From contig JBITNC010000002.1 in assembly GCA_050084985.1 (NCBI GenBank), forward strand, positions 18,476,001 through 18,540,000: a stretch of 64,000 nt of DNA, written 5' to 3'. This document shows, piece after piece, positions 23,101 through 35,536 of the stretch (positions within the stretch are counted from its first letter, which is position 1; every line of letters begins with the position of its first letter). Made by a program: the position numbers and the translations under genes. The notes beneath the pieces are model-generated. The model saw only the letters and a list, made by a program, of their open reading frames with translations, made no database searches and was not told the origin of the DNA. The DNA comes from Nageia nagi (taxonomy: Eukaryota; Pinophyta).

Positions 23101-23760
23101 GGATTCTCCCTAAGTGACTTGATCTCCCAAGCTTGGCTCAAAAACTCTACCCCCTACTCTAATTTTAATTCTCGGGTGTTTCTTTGGTTTATTCACCATA
23201 ACCTCCTCATAAATATATTTAATGATTGATTCATGGAGTGGAACTAGTGCCTTATTTTGTTTAACCTTATTCACTGAAATAGCCATGGAATTAAAAAAAA
23301 TAGGAAATTTACTTTATCTGTATTTGAAAATATGAAATGGTTCAATAGAAATAAATGAGAAGTTTGAAGAATTATATATCTACCTTCTAGTGTGATATAT
23401 TTTATCAGTTCCACCAAAAATTTCCTCCATGGTTTAGGGATAGAGGACCTTAACATCCTTGTATGATACTTACTCAACTTCTTTGAATTCATAATCTTCT
23501 AGAATAATTTGTCTTGAGCTTCTAATTTCTTGACTTTCCCCTCCCTTTTAACTTGAATCCTTCATTTGGCATGTTAGTTACTCAAGCAATTTATTAAGGG
23601 TTGATGGTAAACTCTAGGCCATTAACAAAACTCCTCCTCTCATTCCATGAATTGGCAATAGTTGATTAGTATAATGTAACCTTAAGGTTTGGTATAGTCT
23701 AGTTCTCCATTGCCTGCAATAGTAGGGTTCTTGAAAGAGTAGAAGGTGGTGGGACTGTGC
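20184..23760 (-). mobile_element. LINE-like relic, ORF1-like coding plus 3' tail, interrupted by a solo LTR
   Basis: Read on the minus strand, the right part (about 23500 to 21345) is a long, lightly broken frame. It starts with 'PKPWRKFLVELIKYITLEGR' and continues with 'NSMAISVNKVKQNKALVPLHESI' in pieces, then with highly charged text. It ends in the open piece 21388-21666 with 'FPKLEKAMGRQPRKILSIRI'. The left end reads 'aaaattaacccatcaatcaa' and then an A-run on the minus strand (T-run near 20183-20190), like a plant LINE 3' end. No endonuclease or RT lies between, so the middle is deleted or two elements abut. The ORF1 identity is inference from orientation, length and the tail. Confidence 0.45.
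20556..21340 (-). mobile_element. Probable solo LTR inside the LINE-like relic
   Basis: On the minus strand the segment runs from TGTTGATATGTGTTTTGGTA to GGTATCACCA, giving TG...CA ends with complementary termini (tggtg/caaca is imperfect). The flanks are ctcat (20551-20555) and ttcat (21341-21345), a 4/5 target duplication. A TATA-like 'tatatatatattt' lies near 21278-21290. No second copy occurs in the window, so the LTR identity rests on the ends and flanks only. Confidence 0.45.
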
Positions 23761-25890
23761 ACTCATAAGATTTTTCTTCTAATCTCTGGGTTATAGGTTG
23801 ATTCTTATCTATGATAGAGGTTAAAAGTAATTGGAAATAAATAAAAGAGAGCAAGAGTAAGAGGAAAGAGATGAAAATCTAATCTATAGAGTGAGGGAAT
23901 TAAATAACAAGCAAACTAAACTACTTATCCTGGGAATCACTACACAAGCAATAATCCATAACCAAGAGTAAGAATGGTACAACTATCTCATTCCTGGGGT
24001 CTCGTAATTGCAATACACAACCATAATTTGGAACTAAACTTCATACACAACAATCACAAAGTGAGATAACAACCACAAAATACAGAGGGAAAAATATCAT
24101 AGCATTGCATTATCATATATGAAAATAGGACTTACACTAGGCAACTTTGCTAAAATGTCTAATCTTTTGGACCTCTAATAGTCCACTATTTATAATGTTC
24201 TATTTACAAAATGGGTGGTTGTTCATCATTAATAATTACAACTAACTATTTGACTAAGAAAAATGAAAACCTAAATATATACAATATGTATAGAATAATT
24301 TACAACTGTAACTAATTATATAGTATGTTCCTAATTTCGCATTGAATCTTACGAATTTGCAGTCCTTAATCTTTGTACCAATGCAATCAAAATCCATCAC
24401 TTTTATGCTTTGACTATAATATCTTGTAGCTATTTCTAAACTTAAAAGGTATGGCTTACCATCTTAATTGGTACGATCATATTCTATCAATAATTGGTAG
24501 CTACCTAACTTTTTGCAACCATTGAAAATTTACACTATAGCTCCAAGTTACGATCACTATAAGGGTGAAGATAGATATATCATTCAATCTTGAAGGTAAA
24601 CTACTATTACCACATGGAAATGAGTCATGGTTGACACATTGGAAAAGTCCCGAGGGTCACACACTCTTTACTAAGTGGACCCATGTGTTTCCTTCTTCTT
24701 ATAGTATTCATTCATGCTTAGCAGGTCATGTTTTGTCTTAGTGGGTTTTCTTGGATATCTGAGAAGCATTACCACCCATTGATTTTGCTCAAAAGTTGTG
24801 ATGTCATCACCTAAAATCAATGGGATCTACTAAATGTGCTTATTATAATATCTCCTACCATTGAGATCTTCTGGATTACTCGATAATGGAAGGAGTTAAA
24901 GCTCACTGATTTTCATTAAGAAGTATGATATAACAAGACCTAGAAAAGACTTAGTCAATTTTACAATATTAACACTCTTTATCTTAAGATTTATACTCAT
25001 TTCTAGAACATGACTCGATGGACTATGTACAAACAACACATGCCTTGGAATAAAATGACGGTTCTAAGTGACACTTATTTGACTAAGACTTGGTGATACA
25101 AATATGACCCAATAATATAGAAGACTCTTAAGTAGAGATTGAATATTTAAAATGAAAGAATAAGGGAGTAAGGAAAGGGAAATAAATAAGGAACTTTATT
25201 GTGAAATGAATAAATGAAAGATATAAAAGAATTTTACCCCTTCAGGGTGTGATTTTGCAAAATAACAACAACCTCCATAAAGATTTGCACATCATGTCTT
25301 TTATATGCATAAATTAAATTATCCATACTAACTCGATAGAGAATCTTCCAGAATTATGCATTTTTCATGGTTTCTTTAGGTGATTTTGACTCAAATCTCA
25401 CAAGCTTCCCTCCCATAGCTCCCATAGTCATGTACTCCAACAAATAACTAGAATTGCAAAAAATCACTCGGGTTGGAAAAACACAAGATGCAAAGATAAT
25501 TTAAAACCACAACACTCTACATGCAATAACATTTTAGGGGAGGGTGAGCAAACCTCCAAACATTTGAAACATCACTATCAACAAGGTGAATGAGCCTTTA
25601 AACTTCATGTGTCTTTTGAGAATCATTAAAAATTAAGCTTCTTAATTTGGCATAGACAAGCACGCTTAAAGGGTTCTCTAAGTCATAATTGCCACCTTTT
25701 CAACATATGAATCTATAAGCCAATGTTGAAAAACACTATTGATTTGACCTCTTAAGCATCTAGATTAGTCCTTTCTTCAAAAATGAGATCCCTTATGACT
25801 TGGTATTTGGAAAACAACAAACTTTTATGCTAACTAGGAATTGAAAAGTCCTCCACCACATTATTTCAGTTGCAAAGGGTCTAAGACAGG
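23761..25890. other. Intergenic DNA, nothing recognised
   Basis: More than 2 kb without a supported gene, RNA or structured repeat. Base composition is more even than in the neighbouring AT-rich tracts, so old retroelement DNA is possible, but no domain was found. Confidence 0.4.
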
Positions 25891-25899
25891 TTTACCAAG

Positions 25900-27860
25900 A
25901 TTTAATTTATTATTATTAGCACCTTCAATGCTTCCCCATCCTTTGCCCTATTCTGTTGCACCTTTATATCCAATAATTCTCTAACAAAGGTTTCAACATT
26001 TTCTCTTACCCTTACAAAAGCTATTTTAGGAGTCTCTTTAGCTCTTCCAGCTTTTCCATTGAAAGTCCTTAAGTTCCTCTCTTTCTAAATTTTCATAAGG
26101 TATAGGCTAGAAAAAAATACCAAATTCTTCTATCTTGCTTACTTCCTTTATTTGGTTGCCACTACATAATCCAATCTAGTATCTTTTCAAGCATTGCTCT
26201 AATAGCTTGAAATTTTCCTCTTAGCCTTTTCCATATTGCTGAAGTGTAGCTATAGTATATAAAAATGTGATTGCTAGATTCTTCTTCTTCCTAGCATAGG
26301 CTACATCTATTTAGGATCATCATACCCCTCTTTTTTAAATTATCAATAGTAACTAGTTTATCTTAGGTTAAAATCCACATAAAGAAAGAAATTTTTGGAA
26401 TAAGATCACTTGTCCAAATTTTCTTCCAAAGATCTTCATTTGAATTCTTCTGATCCTTTATCATTTGATTGATAACATCCTTAATATTAAAATTCTTATC
26501 TCTAGATACAATCCATATTAGTTTATCTCTCATTTCTCTTAAAGTAATACCACTATTCTTGATCTCTTCCATTATCTTTAGTATGTCATTATTAATCTCC
26601 TCTTGTGGATGTTTTAGGATATGCCATATGCCATCCCACTTTAAGAAATAGTCCTCAATTTTTTCCCTTGTCTCACTCTTATACATATATCTCTTAGGTT
26701 TAATTTACTTCATGATACTAGGGGCTTTACTTTAATCCAATGATCTTCCCAGAAAAAAATCATTACCATTCCCTATTTCCCATTTCACATTTTCACCAAT
26801 CCAGTATCTTACTTTAATGATTCTGTTCCAAAAAATCAAGCCATAAGAAGAGCTATTATCTAAGGAAGTGATTTCTATTATTTAGGTATTTGGCTTTATA
26901 TGCCTTGATCCATTCTCTGTATTCTTCTATAGCTAGCTTCCATGCCATTTTTCTCTTAGCGCCATATTTAGGTGTTTCATTTTCCTTAAACCAAGTCTAC
27001 CTTTAGCTTTTTCCTTACACATTTTGCTCCATGCCACTAGTGAGAATTTCTTTCTTTCACTATCACTTTCCCCTAGGAATCTTTTGCACACTTGATCTAT
27101 TTTTTTTGCTATTACTTCTGGCATATTGAAGACCTGCATACTAAAGATAAGAATGCTTTACAAAGTTTGTTTGATTAGGAGAGCTTTTGTTGCATAAGTG
27201 AGAATTTTTCCTTTCCATCATGTCAATTTACCATTGATTTTACTTAGAATTTTTTCCCATTGGTTGCTAGTAAGCTTCCATGGAAAAGTGGCATACCTAA
27301 GTATCTTGTTGGAAGCTGGGCTATCATACATTTGAAGATCTTAGCTATTCTTCCCTATCTCCCTATGTTGGTATTAAGAAAGAATATTATTATTTTCTAG
27401 AGTTTTATGTGTTGATGAGAGACTTTCTCATAGTCTCTTAGGATTATTTTAAAGAAATTTGCTTCTAATCATCAACAAATTAGTGATGAGTAATTACTGA
27501 TGATTTCTTAGCTGGTTTGATTCCTTTCATTATTCCAACAACTTATTCTTTCTTAATAGCTCTACTCAAAGCTGATGCCATGATTATGAAAAGATATGGA
27601 GAAATTAGATCTCCTTGTTTAATACCTCTTTTTGCCCCAAGGTACCCTGCTAGTTCTCCATTAATGGTCACTAAAAATTTAGGCATTGCTATGCACTCTC
27701 TTATCCAAGCTATCCATTTCAAGGTAAACCTAAATATATTCAAAACTTCTTCCAAAAAAAACCCAATTTACCTTATCATATTCCTTTTGTTCCCAAATTG
27801 GCATACCTACTCCACTGTTTTCAACATCATCTTCCTATTTGTGTAACTTTGCATATTTTA
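25900..27860 (-). mobile_element. 5'-truncated LINE (L1-type) relic with reverse transcriptase
   Basis: The minus strand carries ORF2 C-terminal parts in the right order. RT begins at about 27800 with 'YDKVNWVFLEEVLNIF', then at 27543-27755 WIRECIAMPKFLVTINGELA and 'GIKQGDLISPYLF'. 'FVDD', the catalytic motif, follows near 27478. Next is 26933-27139 with 'MPEVIAKKIDQVCKRFLG' and 'KGRLGLRKMKHLNMALREKW'. Last is 26363-26686 with 'LWKKIWTSDLIPKISFFMW', the zf-RVT domain that ends plant LINE ORF2. Endonuclease and the RT fingers are absent, consistent with the usual 5' truncation in target-primed reverse transcription. Several stops and frame changes separate the pieces. The 3' limit near 25900 is approximate. 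Confidence 0.85.
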
Positions 27861-27939
27861 AATATAGACTTTACAAACAAAGAATTAAACATGGTTTTAT
27901 TTCTCACCTATTTGTAATAAATGCTTTCATATGATCAAT

Positions 27940-29060
27940 TTTCATAAAAAGATAACATTATTAATAAAAAGGAATATTAGAGCATCACATGCTCATATAA
28001 TCCTCCATTTTTTCTTCTTTTGCTACTTTTATTTCCTCCTCTATCACTTGTCTAACAACAAGTCCATTTTATTCTATTACCTCTTCTCACTACATGGAGA
28101 AAAATGAAGACTTAAATCAAAATATTAAAAATTATATTAATAAATATGTAAAATAATAATCCAAATAACTTAAGTATCACTTTCTCACTTGCATAAAATT
28201 ATCCAAAGGAATTTTTATTTATGTGTTGCTCCATGCCATAATGCTCCCACAAGCTTCTCCAATTATATCAACATCTCCAATGGGCTTGGGTGGCTATTAT
28301 TAGTCTACATAAGTTTCACAAACTTGTACTAAAATATTTATTTATTCTATCAAGATAGAATTTCAAGTGGTAAATGGATCAACATTGAACATAATATTGA
28401 AAGAAACTACTTGACCATCATGAACAAGTAGATGAACTTTTTATCCTTCTTGAAATTCCTTTATGCCAAACCCAAATTGCATGCTCCCATTATTAGATTT
28501 GAGAACAAAATAACATTATTGAAAAAAAAGAATAAGAGGATCACATACTCACTTTTTCCTTTTTTATTTCTTCTTTTTCTCTTTTTGTTTACTTCTATGA
28601 TATTTGCTTATCCTCATGCCCCTATTCTTCTATTCCCTCATTTGATTGCATGGGAGAAAGAGGAAGAGTTAAGTCAAAGCATTTACAAAAATAACTTTGA
28701 CATAATTAGTTTTGATTAAAAAACATTATCAATAAAAAGGAATATTAGAGGATCACATGCTCACCTGCTCCTTTATGTTTCCTTCATCTACTTCTTTGTA
28801 TTTTCAAATCTTCAGATGCATGTTCATCTTTTTTCTCCCTTGCCTACATGTGAGAAAAATAGAGATTAAGTTAAAAAATTTGTAATAACAACTTTAACAT
28901 TATCAATTTTCATAAAATATTAACATTATTGATAAAATAAAATAACAAAGGATCACATGCTTACTTATTCCTTTGATTTTTCTTCTTCTACTCTTTATAT
29001 TTCCTCCTGTATCATCTGAATATCTATTTGTGATACCTTTTGCTTTACCTACCATATCTC
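27940..29060. repeat. Tandem repeat of about 210 bp, about 4 diverged copies
   Basis: The marker 'aggatcacatgctcac' occurs at about 27979, 28532, 28749 and 28956. Each is preceded by 'aacattattaataaaaagga' and followed by a pyrimidine-rich tract 'ttcttcttttgcta'. The last two spacings are 217 and 207 bp. It is noncoding; the open frame 28432-28719 follows the T-rich tract and is not protein-like. The Copia element lies directly to the right. Confidence 0.65.
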
Positions 29061-29070
29061 TTGCATAACA

Positions 29071-30202
29071 ACAGTTAAAATAATTAATCTCCATTCCTAG
29101 GAGATAGCTACACATACTCTAGGTGATGTTTTTTTTTATTCTAGAGGCTCTATTCATGTCTAGGCATTATCACCAATCTATCGGGTGTTATTTCTTCATT
29201 TTGTGTGTTTATTTGCTCTTGTATAAGTGTTATTGGCTCTTATCTTGATTTTGGGCACTATATTCCTCAACTCCAAGTGCTAGACTCTGGGCACTATTTC
29301 TTCACCATACCTATGGGACATCTTCACTCTAGGAAGTAACAACACCCAAGTTCTAGGACTTAGCACTACCGAATATTACCTCTCGAACTCTAGGCATTAT
29401 TTCTAGATTTGTTCATTGGGACTTATTTATTTTGGGCTTTATTAACTCTGGGTGCTACCACACTCTGGGGGTTATTCTCTACTCAAGTATTCTCTAGGCT
29501 ATGGTCATTTTTATCTACATTATTCTTCCAAGACATCTTTTCTGGGTTCTATCTCTTCTGGGTAGTAACAAACCTTGGGAACTATTTTTTCCTTTTAAGT
29601 TGTATGTAGTGATAACACCCATTGATTTTTGGTAAGTGATGTCACCATTTTAGAGCCTAGATATTGGGACTTATTACACTATCATGTCCCTCTTGCACCA
29701 AAACCTAAATTTACACTATGCAAACATTTGTCTAAGGGATTTCTACCTTGAAATTAAATGGTTGATCATTGACACTAGTTCTAAACACTGACATTAACAT
29801 TTTTGTACAAAAATGGTTGATCTACCTTTTGCAAGCATTTAATGTGTTTCAAACATCGTGTGTACAAGGGCATGGGCTTCCATTACTCTCTACATAAAGG
29901 ATGATAGAATGCATGCATGGAGAAATGCTACATTTAATTATATTTTGACCAAGTAGCACATATGTAATATTTTATTTTAGTGTAAGTCTAGATAGCCTAT
30001 CTGTAAGTTAAGATGGAGGAGCAGATTAAATAATTGTGTAGGTTTTCCTATTAGCTCTAAGAGAGCATTATAAAAACTTTACCTTTGTGCAATACAAATA
30101 ATATTTTCATCTCCTATTTATCTTGCTATTTATTCTTCCTGTTGTTAGCCTTGTTGTGCTCTAGCTATACACATTATTATTTATTTTTCTTTAAAATCTT
30201 CA
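29071..30202 (+). repeat. 5' LTR of the Copia element
   Basis: It aligns over its full 1132 bp with 34405-35536. From base 29077 on, 'aaaataattaatctccattc' matches exactly. The first bases are acagtt where the 3' LTR has tgattg, so the TG terminus is lost or altered. It ends in ...atcttca. Confidence 0.85.
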
Positions 30203-30235
30203 ATTGGTATTAGAGTAGGAGATTTATTAGGTTAA

Positions 30236-31090
30236 ATGGATTCCAAGCAAGGAAATTCATTGCAGTTATAGATTACCATTTTCAATGGATACCATTAGCA
30301 GTACAAGTGCATTCGGATGCAAACATTTCTTATCTCACAAGATTTATGGATATTTATTTCCTAGGGATTTACCAACTCAAATGAATTCACCTTTGTAGCC
30401 ATGACTATAGATGAGAAGAAAAAAGTGTTGGAGAACTAAAAGAAGGATGCCAAGGCATTATTTTCCATCCAGTCTAAGATAGATGTGTCCATCTTCCCAA
30501 AATTTTAGAGTGTAAGACTTCTAAGGAAGCATGGGAGATCTTAGAGACTACATACAAAGGATTAGCTAAGGATTTTGAATCTCTCTATATAAGAGAGGAA
30601 GAAAATATAAGTTTCTTCTTTTCCAAGATCCAAGATCTTGTAAATGCCCTCCATTCACATGATGAAGAGATGGGAGACACCAAAATTGTTGAAAAGGTGC
30701 TCTAGAGCTTGCTGAGAAGGTTTGATCCCATCACCACTACCATTGAAGAAGCAAAGGACCTATCCCAACTCACACTTGTAGAGTTGCAAGGTAGTTTAAC
30801 TACCTATGAGTATAAAATTAGTGATAGAGTTGAGTCTTTGGACCAATATTTCCAAGGATAATTGAGAATGAAGGGTCAAGAGCCCTCTTCATAAACTCCT
30901 AGTTCTTCTTCATCCTCTCATGGAAGAGGTGGATCATCATGAGGAAGAAGTGGTGGCAGAGGCAGAGGCATAAGAGGTCATGGAAGAGGCTATTCTGGGG
31001 GAAGATCACAAAATGATACCCTTAGACATTATGACTTTTCTAATAAATATGGTCACATGAAATCACATTATTGGAAGAATAATCCCCGCC
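30236..31090 (+). pseudogene. Copia gag remains
   Basis: The ATG at 30236 starts 'MDSKQGNSLQL', which is followed by a stop, then 'ITIFNGYH' and 'CIRMQTFLISQDLW'. This is the N-terminal part of the plant Copia gag (UBN2-like). Later pieces give 'EDLVNALHSHDEEM' and 'LSQLTLVELQGSLTTYEYKI' type text. A Gly/Arg-rich tract (30920-31000) precedes a CCHC-like zinc knuckle at 31030-31075 ('FSNKYGHMKSHYWKN'). The first cysteines of the knuckle are missing. Several stops prevent translation. Confidence 0.8.
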
Positions 31091-31169
31091 TCAAAGCTCA
31101 GTATGTTGAGGATCAAGCAGAGAGTAGCATGTTCCTCACCTGTAGTAGTTTTCAAGCTAAAGAAGAAGA

Positions 31170-31540
31170 TGTATGGTACCTAGATAGTGGTTGCTTTAAC
31201 CACATGAATGGAAACAAAGCCTTGTTTCTTAATGTTGACACTAATGTTATAGGATAAGTTAGGTTTGGTGATAACACAAGTGCTGACATCCATGGTAGAA
31301 GAACTATTGCCTTTAAGTTTAAAGCTAGTAAGATAGTTTATATGCATAGCACTCTTTTTATTCCTAGCCTCAAGCACAATCTATTAAGTATTGGCTAGCT
31401 TAGTATAAAGGGTTATATTACCACCTTCAAAAGGAAAGGGTGCGCCATAGTAAAAGAGGCCAATAACTAGCTTATAGCCACCATCCATATGATTGAAAAT
31501 AGGATGTATATGCTTAGGATGACACCTGTAGCAAGTTGTT
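31170..31540 (+). pseudogene. Copia protease remains
   Basis: The open piece 31057-31257 ends with 'VWYLDSGCFNHMNGNKALF', the Copia protease active-site region. The family motif is D-S-G-A or D-S-G-C followed by sNHM, so the catalytic Asp is kept. After a stop at 31255 the frame continues with 'VRFGDNTSADIHGRRTIAFK' and 'LFIPSLKHNLLSIG', the rest of the domain. Confidence 0.85.
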
Positions 31541-31554
31541 TAAAGGAATCCATT

Positions 31555-32440
31555 GATTCTACTTGGTTATGGCATAGAATATTTGGTCATTGAAACTTTC
31601 ACTCATTAGATGGTCTACACAAATTGGTGAGAGGCGTTCCTATCATCTCCCACACACCCAATGAGGTCTGTGAAATTTATGTTGTAGGAAAGCAACACAA
31701 AGTGAAGTTTCTAAAGCACCAATACAGGGACAAATTCCCTCTTCAGCTGGTGCATGCAGACTTGTGTGGACCAATGCAGACTCCCAACCAAGGTGGTAAG
31801 TCAAGATATATGCTCATATTTACTAGTGACTTTTCTAGGATGAGTTGGCTTTATTTACTGCAAAACAAGTCTGACTCCTTTGAGAGTTTTGTTAAATTTA
31901 AGTCTCTTGTTGAAAAATAATCTGGCTATTTTATCAAGAAGTTTAGAAATAATAGAGGAGGAGAATTATTTTCAAATGAATTTAAGAACTTCTACCATTA
32001 GCATGGCATTGTTAGACAATATACAACTACCTACACTCCATAACAGAATGGAGTGGCTGAATGGAAAAATCAGATAGTTGTTGAGATGGCTAGATGAATG
32101 ATAAAAGAAAAGGGTCATTGCACTAGTTTTTAGGTGAAGTAGTGCATGCTATAATTTATATTCTAAATAGGTGTTCCACTCAAGTTTTAAAGGAAACCAC
32201 CCCTTATGAAGTTTGGTTTGGTGTGCAGCCAAACATTTCTCATCTTTGGATATTTGGGTCAACATATTTTGTGCATGTGCCAAAAGAAAATAGGAAGAAG
32301 CTTGATGAGAAATCCATTAAATGTATTTTAGTGGGATACTCTAAAGCATGTAAGGCCTATAGGTGTTATGATCCTCTAACTGGTAAGATACACATTAGCA
32401 GAGATATGATTTTTGAAGAAGGGGATATAACCCATTAAGA
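31555..32440 (+). pseudogene. Copia integrase remains
   Basis: The zinc-binding part reads 'LWHRIFGHxNFHSLDGLHKL' (31565-31626) and 'VCEIYVVGKQHKVKF', where a Cys is replaced by Tyr. The core starts with 'LVHADLCGPMQTP' at about 31745, carrying the first catalytic Asp, and the second acidic region is near 31945-31960. The third Glu lies in 'NGVAEWKNQ'-like text near 32050. The open piece 32142-32438 gives the C-terminal part, with TPYEVWFGVQPNISHLWIFG and 'GYSKACKAYRCYDPLTGKI'. Stops and small frame shifts separate the pieces. Confidence 0.88.
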
Positions 32441-32739
32441 AAATGGTGTTGAAGACATCAACACTATTGGATTCTAGCTTGATGAAGATTGTGAACCTTC
32501 TCACACTACTACAGCTCCTCCTCCTCATCCTTCATCACCATCTTCACCATCCACCAACTCACCATAGTAGGCACAACCAAATTAGTCTCTTGCTGCTCAT
32601 ACACCACCAACCAAGAATAAGTGGACAAGTGACCACTATCATCCTCCATCATTGATATTGGATAAAGAGCTTAATAAAAGAATGACTTGATCATAAAATA
32701 GAGGTGGAAATCAAGTGGTAAATATCTCTTATTAATTAA

Positions 32740-34222
32740 TGGCTTCATTTATTGAGCCTTCCTCATATACTGAAGCTATTGCTAATGAGGATTGGAAGAA
32801 AGCCATGGGGGATGAGATTGAGCAAATCCAGAAGAATGACACCTAGGAGCTCATACCTTCTCCTAAGGATAAAAAGGTAATTTGTGTCAAGTGGATTTAC
32901 AAATTAAAGCATAATCCTGACAGGAGTATTGCAAACCATAAAACCTATCTAGTTGCTAAAGGATATGCTTAAAAGGAAGGGCTAGATTATGATGAGACCT
33001 TTACACTGGTGGCTAAGCTAGAGACTGTGAGATATCTACTTGCACTTGCCTCTCATTTTGGATTAACATTATATCAGATGGATGTCAAATCCACCTTCCT
33101 TAATGAATATTTAAAGGAGGTTGTTTATGTTAATCAGCCTAAAGGATTTATTATTCTTGATCAAGTAAATAAGGTGTATAAACTCAAAAAGGCTCTCTAT
33201 GGCCTTAAACAAGCACCTTGAGCATGGTATGCCCAAATTTATGGTTACCTTCAAAAAAATAGTTATTAGAGATGCTCAGCAGAAAGAACATTGTACATAA
33301 TGGTTGAAGGTAGCAACTTCTTTATTCTGTGCTTGTTGTTGATTGTATCATTTTTACTAGCACCTCTAATTCTATGATAGATCAATTTAAGAATGCTATG
33401 ATTAGTGAATTTGAGATGACTGATCTTGGAGAGATGAATTATTTCCTTGGACTACAAGTTAAGCAATCCTCTAGTGGAATTTTGATCACTTAGTCCAAAT
33501 ATGTGAAAGATCTGCTGGCTCGCTTCAAGATGCAAAGATGCAACCCTATTAATACACCAACTATTATCAAAGCCAATCTATTGAAGGAAGAATCCTCTCC
33601 ACATGTTGATGCCACTATGTATCAATCCTTTATAAGTAGCCTTATGTATCTCACTACTACCAAACCAAACATCATGTTTGCTATCAACAAAGTAGCCTGA
33701 TTCATGCACTCACCACATCAGATGCATTGGATTGTAGCCAAGCAGATCCTATGCTATGTGAGTGGCACATGCCAATATGGAATTTGGTATAAATCCTTAT
33801 ATCAAGCAATGTTATAAGCCTATATAGATTCTGATTAGGTCAAATTTCATGATGACCAAAAGAGCATATCAAGGTATGGATTCTTCTTTAGAGAATATTT
33901 GGTTTCATGGAGCAGCAAGAAGCAACCCATTATTGCACTTTCATTAGCAGAAGCTGAGTATATTGTTACCTCTGCCACTTGCATACAAGCCATTTGGCTT
34001 GCCCATCTATTTGAAGATTTGGGCATGGATAATATCAACATGATTTCCATGACCAAGAACCCTATATTTCATAGCAAGACAAAGCACATTGCTATATGCC
34101 ATCACTTTATGAGAGATTTAGTTGAATATGGTTTTATCCAATTTCATCACTATCCTATTGATGCTCAAATTGGAGACATCTTTACAAAGCCATTGCCTAA
34201 GGATCATTTTTGCTACCTTTAG
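32740..34222 (+). pseudogene. Copia reverse transcriptase and RNase H remains
   Basis: RT starts with 'NEDWKKAMGDEIEQIQKNDT' at about 32785. It continues through 'VKWIYKLKHNPD', then 'YDETFTLVAKLETVRYLLAL' and 'LYQMDVKSTFLNEYLKEVVY' (33009-33221). 'KVYKLKKALYGLKQAP' closes this block. The catalytic YVDD region near 33340 is degraded to 'VDCIIFTS'. RNase H and the tether are in 33503-33700 and 33899-34222, with 'SWSSKKQPIIALSLAEAEYI' and 'DIFTKPLPKDHF'. The copy cannot encode an active enzyme. Confidence 0.9.
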
Positions 34223-34394
34223 AGCTAACTTGGAGTCCAAACCTTAGAAATTCAGGGGGTGAATGTTGGTGAATCTTGACTAGCTTAGGATATTGGTTGG
34301 ACTTTGTATATATTGCATATGTCTTTAACTTTATTTTTCTTTGTATTTGAATTTTTTTGGCAAATAGAGAAAGTGTTATCATTTGGTATTGGAG

Positions 34395-34404
34395 ATTAAG
34401 GGGG
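34395..34404 (+). other. Copia polypurine tract
   Basis: The run attaaggggg lies immediately before the 3' LTR (start 34405) and would prime plus-strand DNA synthesis. A second, similar run (ttcaggggg followed by tgaatgttgg) lies 140 bases earlier, at 34251-34269. Confidence 0.7.
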
Positions 34405-35536
34405 TGATTGAAAATAATTAATCTCCATTCCTAAGAGATAGCTACATCTGCTTCGGGTGATGTTTTTTTATTTTATGGGCTCTATTCACATTCAGGCATT
34501 ATCACTAATCTATAGGGCATTATTTCTATCTTCATTTTGGGTGTTATTTGCTCCTATCTAGGTGTTATTGGCTCCTATATTCATTTCAAGCACTATATTC
34601 CTTAGCTTTAGGTGTTAGACTCTAGGAAGTATTTCTTCACCATACCCATAGTATGTTTTCACTTTGGGAAGCAATAACACCTGGGTTCTAGGAATTAGCA
34701 CTACCAAACATTACCTCCCAAACTCTCGACATTATTTCCAAATTTATTCATCGAGACTTATTGATTTCAGGATTTATTAACTCTGGGTGCTACCACACTT
34801 TGGGACTTATTCTCTTCTCAAGTCTTCAAGCTATGATCATTTTTCTCTATGCTGCACTTTCGAGACATCTTTTCTGGGTTCTATCTCTTTCGAGAAGTAA
34901 CAAACCCTAAGAACTATTTTTACCTTCTGAGTTGCAGGTAGTGATAACACCCATTGATTTTTGGTGAGTAATGTCACCATTTTAGAGCTTGAATCCTTGG
35001 AATTATTGCACTATCATGTCCCTCTTGCACTAGAACCTAGATTTACACTATGGAAATGTCTGTATAAGGGATTTCTACCTCAGAATTCAATGCTCAACCA
35101 TTGACACTAGTTTTTGAACATCGACATTAACATCTTTGTATAAAAATGGTTGATTTACCTTTTGAAACCATTTAATATATTTTAGACATTATGCATACAA
35201 GGGCATGGGCTTCCTCTACTCTCTACAGAAAGGATGATAAAATACATGCATGGAGCCATGTTGCATTTAATTGTATTTTGACCAAGTACCATGTATGTAA
35301 TATTTTATTTTAGTATAAGTATAGATAGCCTATTTGTAAGCTAAGGATGGAGGAGCAGATTAAAGAACCATGTACGTTTTCCTGTTAGCTCCAAGAGAGC
35401 ATTGTAAAATTTTTACCTCTCTGCAATACAAACAATATTTTGGTCTCCTATTTATCTTGCTATTTATTCTGCCTATGGTTAGCCTTGCTATGCTCTGGCT
35501 ATACACATTATTGTTTATTTTTCTTCAAAATATTCA
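34405..35536 (+). repeat. 3' LTR of the Copia element
   Basis: This 1132-bp LTR starts tgattgaaaataattaatct and ends ...atattca, giving TG...CA ends. Differences from the 5' LTR are scattered substitutions, which points to an old insertion. Confidence 0.88.

Larger units (their letters stand above)
29071..35536 (+). mobile_element. Ty1/Copia retrotransposon, full length but dead
   Basis: A 6.5-kb element has two 1132-bp LTRs and the domain order gag, protease, integrase, RT, RNase H, which defines Ty1/Copia. The primer site TGGTATTAGAGTAGG (30205-30219) directly follows the 5' LTR and resembles the plant initiator-Met tRNA complement. A polypurine tract (34395-34404) directly precedes the 3' LTR. 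One main frame runs through most of the interior but has many stops, several at codons normally encoding Gln, Trp or Arg. No exact target duplication was found, and the first bases of the 5' LTR differ from the 3' copy. Confidence 0.9.

Noticed and set aside
27517-27846. Plus-strand 109-codon open frame
   Set aside because: It is the antisense shadow of the LINE reverse-transcriptase relic on the minus strand.
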